64,000 bases of DNA, from assembly GCF_003086795.1 (NCBI RefSeq), contig NZ_CP026003.1, positions 2,004,777 to 2,068,776 of the forward strand. Reading direction: 5' to 3'. Shown here one piece after another: positions 7,499 through 16,230 of the stretch. A model generated the notes under the pieces. That model was not told the DNA's origin and did not search any database. It worked only from the letters and a program-made list of their open reading frames with translations. Each line of letters starts with the position of its first letter. Within the stretch, counting starts at the first letter, position 1. A program made the position numbers and the translations under genes. This DNA comes from Stenotrophomonas sp. SAU14A_NAIMI4_5 (GTDB lineage: Bacteria > Pseudomonadota > Gammaproteobacteria > Xanthomonadales > Xanthomonadaceae).

Positions 7499-8959
7499 GT
7501 GGATACGAGCAAGACCATCAAGGACCCCATCCACGGGGCGGTGAAGTTTGAAGGCGCGGCCGAGCTGGAACTGAAGAACCTGCTGTCGGACCCGTACTTC
7601 CAGCGGCTGCGGCGGGTGAAGCAGCTGGGGTTCTCCGACCACGTGTTTCCCTCGGCCACGCACTCAAGGTTTGCCCATTCGCTGGGGGTGTATGGCGTTG
7701 CCAAGCGTCTGCTGTCGGTGGTGGAGCCAAAGGGCCGCGGTGATGACTGGTCACGCAAGGGCAAGGCCTGCCTGGCGGCAGCGCTGCTGCACGACGTAGG
7801 CCATGGCATGTTCAGCCATGCATTCGAGCACGCGATGGAGAAGTTCATCGAGACCCACCCCGAGGTAGGTGAGCAGTTCAAGGACGCGGTCAACCACGAG
7901 AAGCTGAGCCGCCGCATCGTGACCGAGACCTCCGTGGCGCAGGTGCTGGAGCGCATCGGCGGTGATGGCTTCGCCGAGGAAGTGGCTGCGATGATCGAGA
8001 AGCAGGACCCGGACTGCATCTACACGTCCATCGTCTCCAGCCAGCTGGATGCCGATCGCCTCGACTACGCAAAGCGCGATCCGTACTTCGCTGGCGTGTC
8101 CTCCGGCGGCATCGATCTCGACTGGCTGGTGGATCACCTGCGCCTGGGGACGCGTTCGTCCGGCCAGTTCTTCTACGTCGACAGCAAGGCGTTCATCTCG
8201 ATCGAGCAGTTCATGGTGACCGTGTTCCAGCTCTATCCCACCCTGTACCTGCATCACCGTACACGTGGGTTCGAGCACATGTTCTCGAGGCTGATGGTGC
8301 GGGTGTTCGAACTGATCGGTGAGGACGCTCCAGAGAAGGCCGGCTTGAGCGACACCCATCCGTTGGTGCACTTCTTCCGCGAACCGGGCAACCTCGAGCA
8401 CACCCTGGTGCTGGATGACTCGCTGTTCTGGGGCTCGTTGCATCTGTTCCTGGCTGCACCGGACGAGGCGGTCAGCCAACTGGCCAAGCGCTTTGCCGAG
8501 CGGCGTTCGTACCCCAGACATGATGTCTGGCGCATCGCCGAAGGCCTCGCGGTGAAGCATCGTGGCTACATGGCGCTGTCGGCCAGTGAACGCGTCGGTG
8601 TCCTGCACAACGCCTGTGAAGCAGCCTGTGCCGCGCTCACGGGTGACGCTGGCATCTGGCAGGATTCATGCCACTACGATACCTATCCCCGCAAGCTGTA
8701 CACGGAAAGGCGTATCGAGGGTGGGCATCCGCAACAGATCAACGTTGCGCATGGCGGCCTGATCGTTGATATCGCATCGGTGTCGCCAATTGTTGCCAGT
8801 GCTGCGGCATTCACCATCCATCGCATCTACTACGATGACACGGTGAAGGGGCTGGGTGAGCGGCTGGAGGATGCGATCACCGAGCGCCTGAAAGTGGCTG
8901 TCGCGGCCGAGCTGGAACGCGCCGGGATGATCAGCACCCCACCAGCCGATCCGCACTGA
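7499..8959 (+). CDS. HD-domain phosphohydrolase (dGTPase/SAMHD1-like, COG1078 type)
   Basis: A 486-aa HD-superfamily enzyme. Metal-binding residues are visible in THSRFAHSLGV (His55/His60), LLHDVGHG (His98-Asp99) and QLDADRLDY (Asp184/Asp186). The IKDPIHG...F.RLRRVKQLG opening is characteristic of the YdhJ/SAMHD1-like dNTP triphosphohydrolase group. GTG 7499 is preferred because GAGG sits 6 nt upstream. GTG 7493 would overlap the previous stop but lacks a spaced ribosome site. Either way the gene is translationally coupled to the radical SAM gene. It is convergent with ftrA, overlapping 29 nt. Predicted activity is hydrolysis of (d)NTPs or related nucleotides. Confidence 0.85.
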   Translation: MDTSKTIKDPIHGAVKFEGAAELELKNLLSDPYFQRLRRVKQLGFSDHVFPSATHSRFAHSLGVYGVAKRLLSVVEPKGRGDDWSRKGKACLAAALLHDVGHGMFSHAFEHAMEKFIETHPEVGEQFKDAVNHEKLSRRIVTETSVAQVLERIGGDGFAEEVAAMIEKQDPDCIYTSIVSSQLDADRLDYAKRDPYFAGVSSGGIDLDWLVDHLRLGTRSSGQFFYVDSKAFISIEQFMVTVFQLYPTLYLHHRTRGFEHMFSRLMVRVFELIGEDAPEKAGLSDTHPLVHFFREPGNLEHTLVLDDSLFWGSLHLFLAAPDEAVSQLAKRFAERRSYPRHDVWRIAEGLAVKHRGYMALSASERVGVLHNACEAACAALTGDAGIWQDSCHYDTYPRKLYTERRIEGGHPQQINVAHGGLIVDIASVSPIVASAAAFTIHRIYYDDTVKGLGERLEDAITERLKVAVAAELERAGMISTPPADPH

Positions 8960-9923
8960 GCGCACCGCGATGCAGGTTGCGGTATTCCGTCGGGCTGGCA
9001 TCGACCAGCCCGCGGAAATGCCGGCGGAACGATTCCTGCGAGCCGAAGCCGGCCTGTTCGGCTACCCACTGCAGCGGGCGGTCGGTGGATTCCAGCAGTT
9101 CGCGGGCAAACGCCACGCGCTCGCGGATGAGCCAGTCGATGGGTGACAGGCCGGTGGCTTCGAGGAACTGCCGCTGCAGGGTGCGCTGGCTCAACGCGGC
9201 CTGCTCGGCCAGGCTGCCCAGTGAATGCGCCTCGCGCAGGTTGTGGCGCATCCATTCCATCAGCTTGGCCAGCCGCGTGGGTTCGCCGTTGGGAATGGCC
9301 CGGCTGACCCGCTGGCTTCGCTCGGCATCGCGCCACGGTGCCAGCACCAGGCGCTCGGCCACCAGGTTGGCCACGCGCGCGCCGTAATCCTTGCGGACCA
9401 TGTGTAGCATCATGTCCATGCCGGTTGCCGAGCCAGCCGAGGTGATGATGTCGCCGGTGTCGACGTACAGCACATCCTCGCGCACGTGGATGCGCGGGAA
9501 GTCGCGCGCCAGCGCTTCGGTGAGCCGCCAGTGCGTGGTGGCCTGGCGGCCATCGAGCAGGCCGGCCCAGGCCAGCACGAAGGCCCCCGAGCAGATGGAG
9601 GTGATGCGTGCGCCACGCGCATGGGCGCGGATGAGCGCGTCCAGCAGCGCCTGCGGTGGGCGTTCGCTGGGCTCGCGCCAGCCGGGGATGACGATGATGT
9701 CGGCGTCGTCGATGGCAGCGAGCGAGTAGGGCAGCTGCACCTGGGCGCTGCCGAGCATGCGCAGTGCACCGGGTTCGCCGGCGCAGAGCTGGGTGCGATA
9801 CCAGGCCACGCCCAGTTCCGGGCGGATGGGCGCGAACAGGCCGACCGCGCAGCCGAACTCGAACAGCCCCTGGCCGTGGCAGGCCACGATGGCGACGGTG
9901 GGCGCGGTCGGGTCGATGCTCAT
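8931..9923 (-). CDS. ftrA: GlxA/FtrA-type AraC regulator with DJ-1/PfpI domain
   Basis: A 330-aa protein. Residues about 8-190 form a class I glutamine amidotransferase/DJ-1-like domain with the nucleophile-elbow ITSICSGAFVLAWAGLLDG. Residues about 225-318 carry two AraC helix-turn-helices (SLGSLAEQAALSQRTLQRQF and QWVAEQAGFGSQESFRRHF). This architecture is that of FtrA/GlxA transcription activators, which usually control amine or amino-acid catabolism. The divergent neighbour is the TonB receptor that heads the sulphur operon, so the regulator may act there. This is inferred from position only. Confidence 0.88.
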   Translation of the reverse strand: MSIDPTAPTVAIVACHGQGLFEFGCAVGLFAPIRPELGVAWYRTQLCAGEPGALRMLGSAQVQLPYSLAAIDDADIIVIPGWREPSERPPQALLDALIRAHARGARITSICSGAFVLAWAGLLDGRQATTHWRLTEALARDFPRIHVREDVLYVDTGDIITSAGSATGMDMMLHMVRKDYGARVANLVAERLVLAPWRDAERSQRVSRAIPNGEPTRLAKLMEWMRHNLREAHSLGSLAEQAALSQRTLQRQFLEATGLSPIDWLIRERVAFARELLESTDRPLQWVAEQAGFGSQESFRRHFRGLVDASPTEYRNLHRGALSADRLVGC

Positions 9924-10157
9924 GGCTTGATGCTACCGAGGCGGCTGCGGTGCGCGCAGTGGCGTGCGGGCATGTGCAGATGCCAGCGGGGTATATGGAA
10001 GGGATCTGACCCCTGGCATCACCCCTTGCGTAAGGTCATTACCAGCGGTCATGTGGCTGGCCGGATATGACGGTTGGGTGACGCGATATCGGCTGTTGCG
10101 TCGCCGGCTCGGGTCTTTGAATGGAGGTGTGTCTCCGGCCCACCCCCACGAGCCCCC
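9924..10157. promoter_or_regulatory. Divergent regulatory region ftrA / TonB receptor
   Basis: This 234-bp region between two divergent genes has no credible ORF. It contains a GGGATCTGACCCC palindrome fragment at about 10004-10016 (also seen near 31838 and 62103) and two GGTCAT motifs about 15 bp apart at about 10034-10055. I cannot place a convincing -35/-10. Confidence 0.4.
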
Positions 10158-12743
10158 ATGCCTGCCGCCCATTCGCCTGTCCTGAATACCCTTGCTGTCC
10201 TGATCGCGGCCGCGCTGGCCGCCACCACCGCCCATGCCGCCGACGCGGACGCCGATGCGCCTGCCAGTGCGGCCACGGCAACCTCGGCCAACCTCGCCGC
10301 GTCCACCCTGGATGCAGTGGTGGTCACCGGCTCACGCTCCAGTACGCGCACGGTCAAGAACAGTTCCACGCCCATCGACGTGATCTCCGCCGAAGACCTG
10401 GCCGCCACCGGCCAGGCCAACCTGCTGGAAGCGCTGCAGCGCAGCCTGCCGTCACTGAGCCAGATCGGCGGCTACCAGAGCGACCAGGAAAGCCTGATCC
10501 GCGGTTACCAGCTGCGCAACCTGTCGCCGGGCTACACGCTGGTGCTGGTGAACGGCAAACGCCGCAATGCCAGCGCCTATGTCAGCGGTGCGAACGGTGG
10601 CGGCTATCCCGGCCACGCCTGGGCCGACCTCGCGCTGATTCCGGTGGCGGCCATTGACCATGTCGAAGTGCTGCGCGATGGCGCCTCGGCCATCTACGGC
10701 TCCGATGCCATCACCGGCGTGGTCAACGTCATCCTGAAGTCGCAGGCGCAGGGTGGCGATGTTTCGGTGGAAAGCGGGCAGAGCATCGACGGCGACGGCA
10801 CGCGTACCAGCGTGCGCGCGAACGTCGGCCTGCCGTGGGGGGAGGATGGCTTCGTCAACCTGTCTGGCGAAACCACCCGCCAGCACCACGCCATCCGCAC
10901 GCGGCGCTACATCGATGGCTACCTGAGCTATCCGGCAGTGGATGCCGACGGCAATCTGGTCGCGCTGCGGCCGAACAACCAGCTTCCCGCCGGTGCCACG
11001 CCGAACCCGGCCGAGGCCACGCGCGATGCAGAAGCCAATACCATCCTCAGTTCGCCGTCGTATTCGCTGAAGTCCTTTGCACTGAACGCCGGCCACGGCC
11101 TGGGCGAGAACGCCCAGTTCTACGCCACGGCGACCGCCAGTGACCGCAGCGCGCAGGCCATCCAGAACTTCCGCCTGCCAGCGACGATCTTCACCACCTA
11201 CAAGGCACCGAGCGTGCTGAGCGTCTGGCCCGACGGCTTCCTGCCGGTCCTGGAGACCAAGGAGAAGCAGTACACCGGCAGTGCCGGGGTGAAGGGACAG
11301 TTGGCGGGCTGGGATTACGACGCCAGCCTGACCGGCAACCGCAGCACGGTGCGCACCTACACGCGCAACTCGGCCAACTTCTCGCTGCCGTACCCGGGCT
11401 CGCCCACCGACTTCTATGACGGCAAGCTGGATTACCAGCAGGGCATCGCGAACCTCGACCTGCGTCGTGGCTTCGACGTCGCCGCGCTGGCCTCGCCGCT
11501 GGAGGTGAGTGCCGGTGCCGAGTACCAGCATGAACAGTACGAGCGCGGGGCAGGGCAGTGGGAGTCGTACACCGGATTCGGTGCCGCCGCCTTCGTCGGC
11601 TACTCCACCGCCGATGCGGTGAAGGCCACGCGCAACAGCAAGGCGGTGTACGTGGGCGCGGCCAGCAACATCACCTCGCGCTGGTACCTGGATGCAGCCG
11701 CGCGCTGGGAAGACCATTCGGACTTCGGCAGTGTGTCGACCGGGCGCCTGACCACGCGGTTTGATTTCACCGATGCGCTGGGCGTGCGCGCGACGGTCAG
11801 CAACGGCTTCCATGCGCCGAGCCTGGGGGCACAGTTCTACCAGGCCACCGGCAGCTGCCCGTGCGGCACCACGCTGGTGGCACAGGTGTCATCGCCGGCG
11901 GCCGTTGCGCTCGGTGCGACGCCGCTGAAGCCGGAGAAGGCCACCAACTACAGCCTGGGCGTCACCTGGGACCCGAGCCCGGCCTTCCATCTGGCGGTGG
12001 ACGCTTACCAGATCGACATCCGTGGGCAGCTGGGCCAGTCCAGCCAGATCGGCTACAACGCGCAGGACCCGGCCAACATCACCGACAACAGCGGCACGGT
12101 GCTGACCGCGGCGCAGAAGAGCACCATCGATGCGCTGCTGGGCACGGCCGGCATCAGCATCCTGCCCGGCGATGCGTTCTATGCCAGCTACTTCACCAAC
12201 GTCGGCAATACCGGTACGCGCGGCGTGGAGCTGACCCTCGAAGCGAACCAGGACACCGCGTGGGGCAAGCTGCGCTGGACCTACGCGGCCAACGTCGGCC
12301 GTACCACCATCCAGAAGGTCAGCGACATTCCTGCCGCGCTGCAGGGCCTGCCGAACATCAACCTGCTGACGAAATCCAGCGAATACGCACTGCGCTTCCG
12401 CACGCCCAGCTACACGCAGGTGGCGGGCCTGGGCTGGCAGAACGGGCGCTGGCGCTCGAACCTGGACTTCACCTACTACGGCCCGATCAAGCGCCTGAAC
12501 AACGGCGTGGAGTACAAGCAGCCGCCGGTGCTGGTGACCAATCTGTCCGGCGGCGTCGAGCTGGGCGGCGGCTGGAGCGCGACGCTGGGCATCAACAACC
12601 TGTTCGACAAGCGCACCCGCAAGGTGCCCGAGTACGCGCGCAGCGCCAGCGACGTGGCCAGCATCGAAACCACCTGGGATACCGGCGATGTGCTGAGCAC
12701 CGTGGGTGCGTTCTGGTACGGGCGGGTCAATTTCCGGTTTTGA
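10158..12743 (+). CDS. TonB-dependent outer-membrane receptor
   Basis: An 861-aa receptor. The signal peptide is MPAAHSPVLNTLAVLIAAAL followed by an AHA-A cleavage site, with an Ala/Asp-rich linker, then a TonB-box-like LDAVVVTGSR. The plug domain covers about 75-200 (ISAEDLAATGQANLLEAL, VEVLRDGASAIYGSDAITGVVNVIL), followed by a 22-strand barrel ending in the aromatic C-terminal F typical of outer-membrane proteins. The ATG at 10158 is chosen because it starts the signal peptide. It lies 16 bp before the FMN reductase and appears to head a sulphur-acquisition operon, so its substrate may be a sulphur compound or peptide. That is inference. Confidence 0.92.
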   Translation: MPAAHSPVLNTLAVLIAAALAATTAHAADADADAPASAATATSANLAASTLDAVVVTGSRSSTRTVKNSSTPIDVISAEDLAATGQANLLEALQRSLPSLSQIGGYQSDQESLIRGYQLRNLSPGYTLVLVNGKRRNASAYVSGANGGGYPGHAWADLALIPVAAIDHVEVLRDGASAIYGSDAITGVVNVILKSQAQGGDVSVESGQSIDGDGTRTSVRANVGLPWGEDGFVNLSGETTRQHHAIRTRRYIDGYLSYPAVDADGNLVALRPNNQLPAGATPNPAEATRDAEANTILSSPSYSLKSFALNAGHGLGENAQFYATATASDRSAQAIQNFRLPATIFTTYKAPSVLSVWPDGFLPVLETKEKQYTGSAGVKGQLAGWDYDASLTGNRSTVRTYTRNSANFSLPYPGSPTDFYDGKLDYQQGIANLDLRRGFDVAALASPLEVSAGAEYQHEQYERGAGQWESYTGFGAAAFVGYSTADAVKATRNSKAVYVGAASNITSRWYLDAAARWEDHSDFGSVSTGRLTTRFDFTDALGVRATVSNGFHAPSLGAQFYQATGSCPCGTTLVAQVSSPAAVALGATPLKPEKATNYSLGVTWDPSPAFHLAVDAYQIDIRGQLGQSSQIGYNAQDPANITDNSGTVLTAAQKSTIDALLGTAGISILPGDAFYASYFTNVGNTGTRGVELTLEANQDTAWGKLRWTYAANVGRTTIQKVSDIPAALQGLPNINLLTKSSEYALRFRTPSYTQVAGLGWQNGRWRSNLDFTYYGPIKRLNNGVEYKQPPVLVTNLSGGVELGGGWSATLGINNLFDKRTRKVPEYARSASDVASIETTWDTGDVLSTVGAFWYGRVNFRF

Positions 12744-12759
12744 TTGAAAGGAGCATTGC

Positions 12760-13341
12760 ATGTCATCTGCATTGAACGTGGTTGCATTGATTGGTTCGCC
12801 GTCGAGTTCGGCGACGTCGCGGACGCTGCTGCTGGTGCGACACCTGCTGGACGCGCTGCAGGAGCGCCTGCATGCCAGCGTGACGTTGGTGGAGCTGGCG
12901 CCGATCGCGCGCTCGCTGGGGCAGTCGCTGACGCGTGCCGAGGTAGAACCGGCCGTTGAGCAGGCACTGGCCACCGTGGAATCGGCGGATCTGCTGGTGG
13001 TGGCCACGCCGGTGTATCGCGGTTCCTACCCGGGGCTGTTCAAGCACCTGGTGGATTTCATCGAGCTGGAGGCGCTGGTGGACACGCCGGTGCTGCTGGC
13101 CGCCACCGGTGGCAGCGAGCGCCATGCACTGGTGATCGACCACCAGCTGCGCCCGTTGTTCAGTTTCCTGCAGGCGTACACGCTGCCGATCGGGGTGTAT
13201 GCCACGCCGGCCGACTTCGATGGCGCGCAAATCAACAGCGCGGCGCTGCAGGCGCGCATCGCGCTGGCGGCCGATCGTGCCGCTGGACACCTGGCGGTGC
13301 AGGCGGTCGCTGCACCCGCGCCATTGCGGCGTATCGCGTAA
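12760..13341 (+). CDS. NAD(P)H-dependent FMN reductase (MsuE/SsuE family)
   Basis: A 193-aa flavodoxin-fold reductase. It opens with the phosphate loop LIGSPSSSATSRTLLL and contains ADLLVVATPVYRGSYPGLFKHLVDF, the FMN/NAD(P)H motif of SsuE/MsuE proteins. These supply reduced FMN to two-component flavin monooxygenases. Two such monooxygenases follow at 13887 and 14883, so this is probably their reductase. A ribosome site (AAAGGAG) precedes ATG 12760. Confidence 0.9.
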   Translation: MSSALNVVALIGSPSSSATSRTLLLVRHLLDALQERLHASVTLVELAPIARSLGQSLTRAEVEPAVEQALATVESADLLVVATPVYRGSYPGLFKHLVDFIELEALVDTPVLLAATGGSERHALVIDHQLRPLFSFLQAYTLPIGVYATPADFDGAQINSAALQARIALAADRAAGHLAVQAVAAPAPLRRIA

Positions 13342-13509
13342 GCGGCGAGCGCGCGGCATAACCGGCGGCGCTTTGCTTATGGCCAAGGCGCATCTGCGTG
13401 GCCGGATCTGACCGCCGATTGTCGCGCGATGGCGCAGATGCAGCGCCGGCCTTCTCTAGCATCGAAGACGAAGCGGCACTGCGGTGCCGGACCTGATGAG
13501 GACGACCCC
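13342..13509 (+). promoter_or_regulatory. Intergenic gap within sulphur operon
   Basis: This 168-bp gap breaks an otherwise tight operon. It contains an inverted repeat GCATCTGCG (near 13389) / CGCAGATGC (near 13434) that could fold as an mRNA hairpin or bind a regulator. A secondary promoter is possible, but no clear -35/-10 was found. Confidence 0.35.
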
Positions 13510-13872
13510 GTGGCTGTAGACGCAACCCCCAAACCCATCCTGTTCCTGCTGGACCGCGAGTTCGAGGACGGCCAGCTGCCCGGGCAGCGTTTCTTCTGCC
13601 GCCACAGCCTGCTGCTGGAAGGCGCGCTGTCGAGCATCGATGGCCTGGATGCACACCTGGACGTGCGCCGGATCGGCTTTGCACGGCCGCGCCGCGAAGT
13701 GATTGCCGAGATCGGCGAACAGGACCAGTCGCTGCCCAAGCTGGTGCTGCCGCAGGGCGTGCACAGCGAACACGCCAACGGTGCCCACCACGAGCGCCAG
13801 TACGTGTCCGGTGCCGAACCCATCCTGGCTGCCCTGAACGGGTTGCTCGGCATTCCCGTGGCCCATCCCTGA
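13510..13872 (+). CDS. DUF3088 domain protein
   Basis: A 120-aa protein of the DUF3088 type: KPILFLLDREFEDG at the N-terminus, FFCRHSLLLEGALSS, then VRRIGFARPRREV and LPKLVLPQG. The fold is thioredoxin-like by appearance, but the usual CPxC pair is reduced to a single Cys (FFCRHS). GTG 13510 is preferred because the domain begins right after it. It lies 14 bp before the first monooxygenase gene. The function is unknown. Its position in a sulphur-compound operon suggests a redox or thiol-handling accessory role. Confidence 0.75.
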   Translation: MAVDATPKPILFLLDREFEDGQLPGQRFFCRHSLLLEGALSSIDGLDAHLDVRRIGFARPRREVIAEIGEQDQSLPKLVLPQGVHSEHANGAHHERQYVSGAEPILAALNGLLGIPVAHP

Positions 13873-13886
13873 GCGAGGACGCGCGC

Positions 13887-14864
13887 ATGAGCTACCTGAT
13901 CAGCGTATTGGACAAGAGCCCGGTGGCCGACGGTGGCACGCCCGAGCAGGCACTGCGCAACAGCCTGCAGCTGGCGCAGCGTGCCGAACAACTCGGCTAC
14001 CACCGCTACTGGTTCGCCGAACACCATGCCGCACCGACCCTCGCCAGCCCGGCGCCGGAAGTGCTGGCGGCGTGGGTGCTGGCGCAGACCCGGCGCATCC
14101 GCATCGGCAGCGGCGGGGTGATGCTGCGCCACTACGCACCGTACAAGGTGGCCGAAAACTTCAACCTGCTGGCAGCGCTGGCGCCGGGCCGCGTGGATCT
14201 GGGCGTGGGCAAGGCCCCCGGTGGGCTGCCGGCCTCGACCGCAGCTTTGGCCGCGGGTCGACCGGCCTTCGCCGACTTCGCCCAGCAGCTGCGTGATCTG
14301 GAAGGCTATCTGTCCGGCACGCAGGAAGACGCGCAGGCGCGGCCTGTGCCACACAGTGCACCCGAACGCTTCCTGCTGGGCGCCAGCCCGCAGAGCGCGC
14401 GACAGGCGGCCGAGCTCGGCTGGCGCTTCGTCTATGCCGCGCACTTCGATGGCGATCCAGCCCATATCGAAGCGGCGTTCGAGGCCTATCGCGCGGTGTC
14501 TGCACAGCCGCCGCTGCTGGCCACCGTCGCCTTCGCTGCGCCCACGAGCGAAGCCGCCGCACGCCACATCGGTGCACTGCGCGTCTACAAGCTGCACCTC
14601 GGCCCGGGTCAGACGGTGAACCTGCCCAGCCCGGAAGCCGCCGCCGAGTACGCGCGGCAGGTCGGGGTGAGCGATTTCCGCATCGAGGAAACCCGTCCCA
14701 GCGTGCTGTCCGGTGATGCCGCGCACGTGCGGGGCGAACTGGACGCACTGCACCGGCGCTTTGGGGTGGGTGAATTCATCCTCGACACCCCCGTGACCGA
14801 CCTGGATGCCCGCCTGACATCCCTTGAACTGCTGTCGCCCGCGCCGCGCGCGGCGGTGGCCTGA
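13887..14864 (+). CDS. Luciferase-like monooxygenase (MsnO8/YtmO type)
   Basis: A 325-aa bacterial-luciferase-family protein: LDKSPVADG start, QLAQRAEQLGYHRYWFAEHH, GVMLRHYAPYKVAENFNLLAALAPGRVDLGVGKAPGG. It belongs to the single-subunit MsnO8 group, like B. subtilis YtmO/CmoO. It likely uses FMNH2 from the reductase at 12760 to oxidise an organosulphur compound such as an N-acylated S-alkylcysteine. The next gene, 18 bp downstream, is a second monooxygenase of another subgroup. Confidence 0.88.
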   Translation: MSYLISVLDKSPVADGGTPEQALRNSLQLAQRAEQLGYHRYWFAEHHAAPTLASPAPEVLAAWVLAQTRRIRIGSGGVMLRHYAPYKVAENFNLLAALAPGRVDLGVGKAPGGLPASTAALAAGRPAFADFAQQLRDLEGYLSGTQEDAQARPVPHSAPERFLLGASPQSARQAAELGWRFVYAAHFDGDPAHIEAAFEAYRAVSAQPPLLATVAFAAPTSEAAARHIGALRVYKLHLGPGQTVNLPSPEAAAEYARQVGVSDFRIEETRPSVLSGDAAHVRGELDALHRRFGVGEFILDTPVTDLDARLTSLELLSPAPRAAVA

Positions 14865-14882
14865 CCTGCAGGAGCGACCCCC

Positions 14883-16226
14883 ATGAGCACCCCTCCGCGC
14901 CACATTCCGTTCGGCATCATGCTGCAGGGCCCCGGCAGCCACATGCATGCCTGGAAGCATCCCTCGAACCCGACCGACGCCAGCGTCAACCTGCAGTTCT
15001 ACATCGACATCGCGCGCACCGCCGAGGACAACGGCATCGCCTTCGGCTTCGTTGCCGATGGCCTGTACATCAACGAGAAGTCGATCCCGCACTTCCTCAA
15101 CCGCTTCGAGCCGATTTCGCTGCTGTCCGCGCTGGCGACCGCGACGAAGAAGATCGGCCTCGCCGGCACGCTGTCGACCTCGTACAGCGATCCGTTCACC
15201 GTCGCCCGCCAGTTCGCCTCCCTGGATCTGCTAAGCGGTGGCCGCGCCGGCTGGAACGTGGTGACCTCGCCACTGGAAGGCTCGGGCCGCAACTACGGCC
15301 GCCCGCACCCGGAGCATGCGCTGCGCTACCAGATTGCCGATGAGTACCTGGACGTGGTGCAGGGCCTGTGGGATTCGTGGGATGACGATGCCTTCGTGCG
15401 TGAGCGCGACAGCGGCACCTTCTTCGCGCCGGAGAAATTCCGCCGCCTGGACCACAAGGGAAAGTTCTTCCAGGTGGAAGGCCCGTTGAACATCCAGCGC
15501 TCGCCGCAGGGGCAGCCGGTGATCTTCCAGGCAGGTTCGTCCGATGATGGCATCGCGCTGGCCGGCAAGTACGCCGATGCGGTGTTCACCCATTCGCCTT
15601 CGCTGGAAGAGACGCGTGCGTTTACCCAGAAGGTGAAGAATTCGGCCATCGCCCATGGCCGCAGCGGCAACGACGTGAAGATCTTCCCCGGCATCGGCCC
15701 CATCGTTGGTCATACGGCGGCCGAGGCCGAGGCCAAGTACCAGGCCATTGCCGCGCTGGCCAGCCTGGACGATGCGCTGGCCTATCTGGGGCGCTTCTTC
15801 GACCACCATGATTTCAGCCAGTACGACCCGGATGCGCCGTTCCCTGAGCTGGGCGACATCGGCAGCAACTCGTTCCGCTCCACCACCGACCGCATCAAGC
15901 AGGACGCCCGCGAGCAGGGCCTGACCCTGCGCCAGGTGGCGCTGCAGGCGGTCAGCCCGCGGCCGAACTTCATCGGCACGCCGCAGCACGTGGCCGACGA
16001 ACTGATCCGCTGGTTCGATGCCGGTGCCAGCGATGGCTTCATCCTGGGTTTTGCCGCGCAGCGCGAGGGCCTGGATGATTTCGTGAAGCTGGTGCTGCCG
16101 ATTCTTCAGGCGCGTGGCTACCACCAGCGCGAGCTGCAGGGGCAGACCCTGCGCGACCATCTGGGCCTGCCGCGCAAGGCCAGCCGCCATGCGACCGACG
16201 CCGAGCCGGCGCGGAAGGTGGGGTAG
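14883..16226 (+). CDS. FMN-dependent monooxygenase, NtaA/SnaA/DszA family (YtnJ-like)
   Basis: A 447-aa luciferase-type enzyme with the family signatures PGSHMHAWKHPS, DNGIAFGFVADGLY, LAGTLSTSYSDPFTVARQFASLDLLSGGRAGWNVVTS and GPLNIQRSPQGQPVIFQAGSS. The NtaA/DszA/SnaA/YtnJ group oxidises C-S or C-N bonds using FMNH2. In Bacillus the homologue CmoJ (YtnJ) cleaves N-acetyl-S-alkylcysteine. The match of neighbours (deacylase, GNAT, cystine-type ABC transporter) supports the same reaction here. Four bases separate it from the deacylase gene. Confidence 0.9.
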   Translation: MSTPPRHIPFGIMLQGPGSHMHAWKHPSNPTDASVNLQFYIDIARTAEDNGIAFGFVADGLYINEKSIPHFLNRFEPISLLSALATATKKIGLAGTLSTSYSDPFTVARQFASLDLLSGGRAGWNVVTSPLEGSGRNYGRPHPEHALRYQIADEYLDVVQGLWDSWDDDAFVRERDSGTFFAPEKFRRLDHKGKFFQVEGPLNIQRSPQGQPVIFQAGSSDDGIALAGKYADAVFTHSPSLEETRAFTQKVKNSAIAHGRSGNDVKIFPGIGPIVGHTAAEAEAKYQAIAALASLDDALAYLGRFFDHHDFSQYDPDAPFPELGDIGSNSFRSTTDRIKQDAREQGLTLRQVALQAVSPRPNFIGTPQHVADELIRWFDAGASDGFILGFAAQREGLDDFVKLVLPILQARGYHQRELQGQTLRDHLGLPRKASRHATDAEPARKVG

Positions 16227-16230
16227 GACG

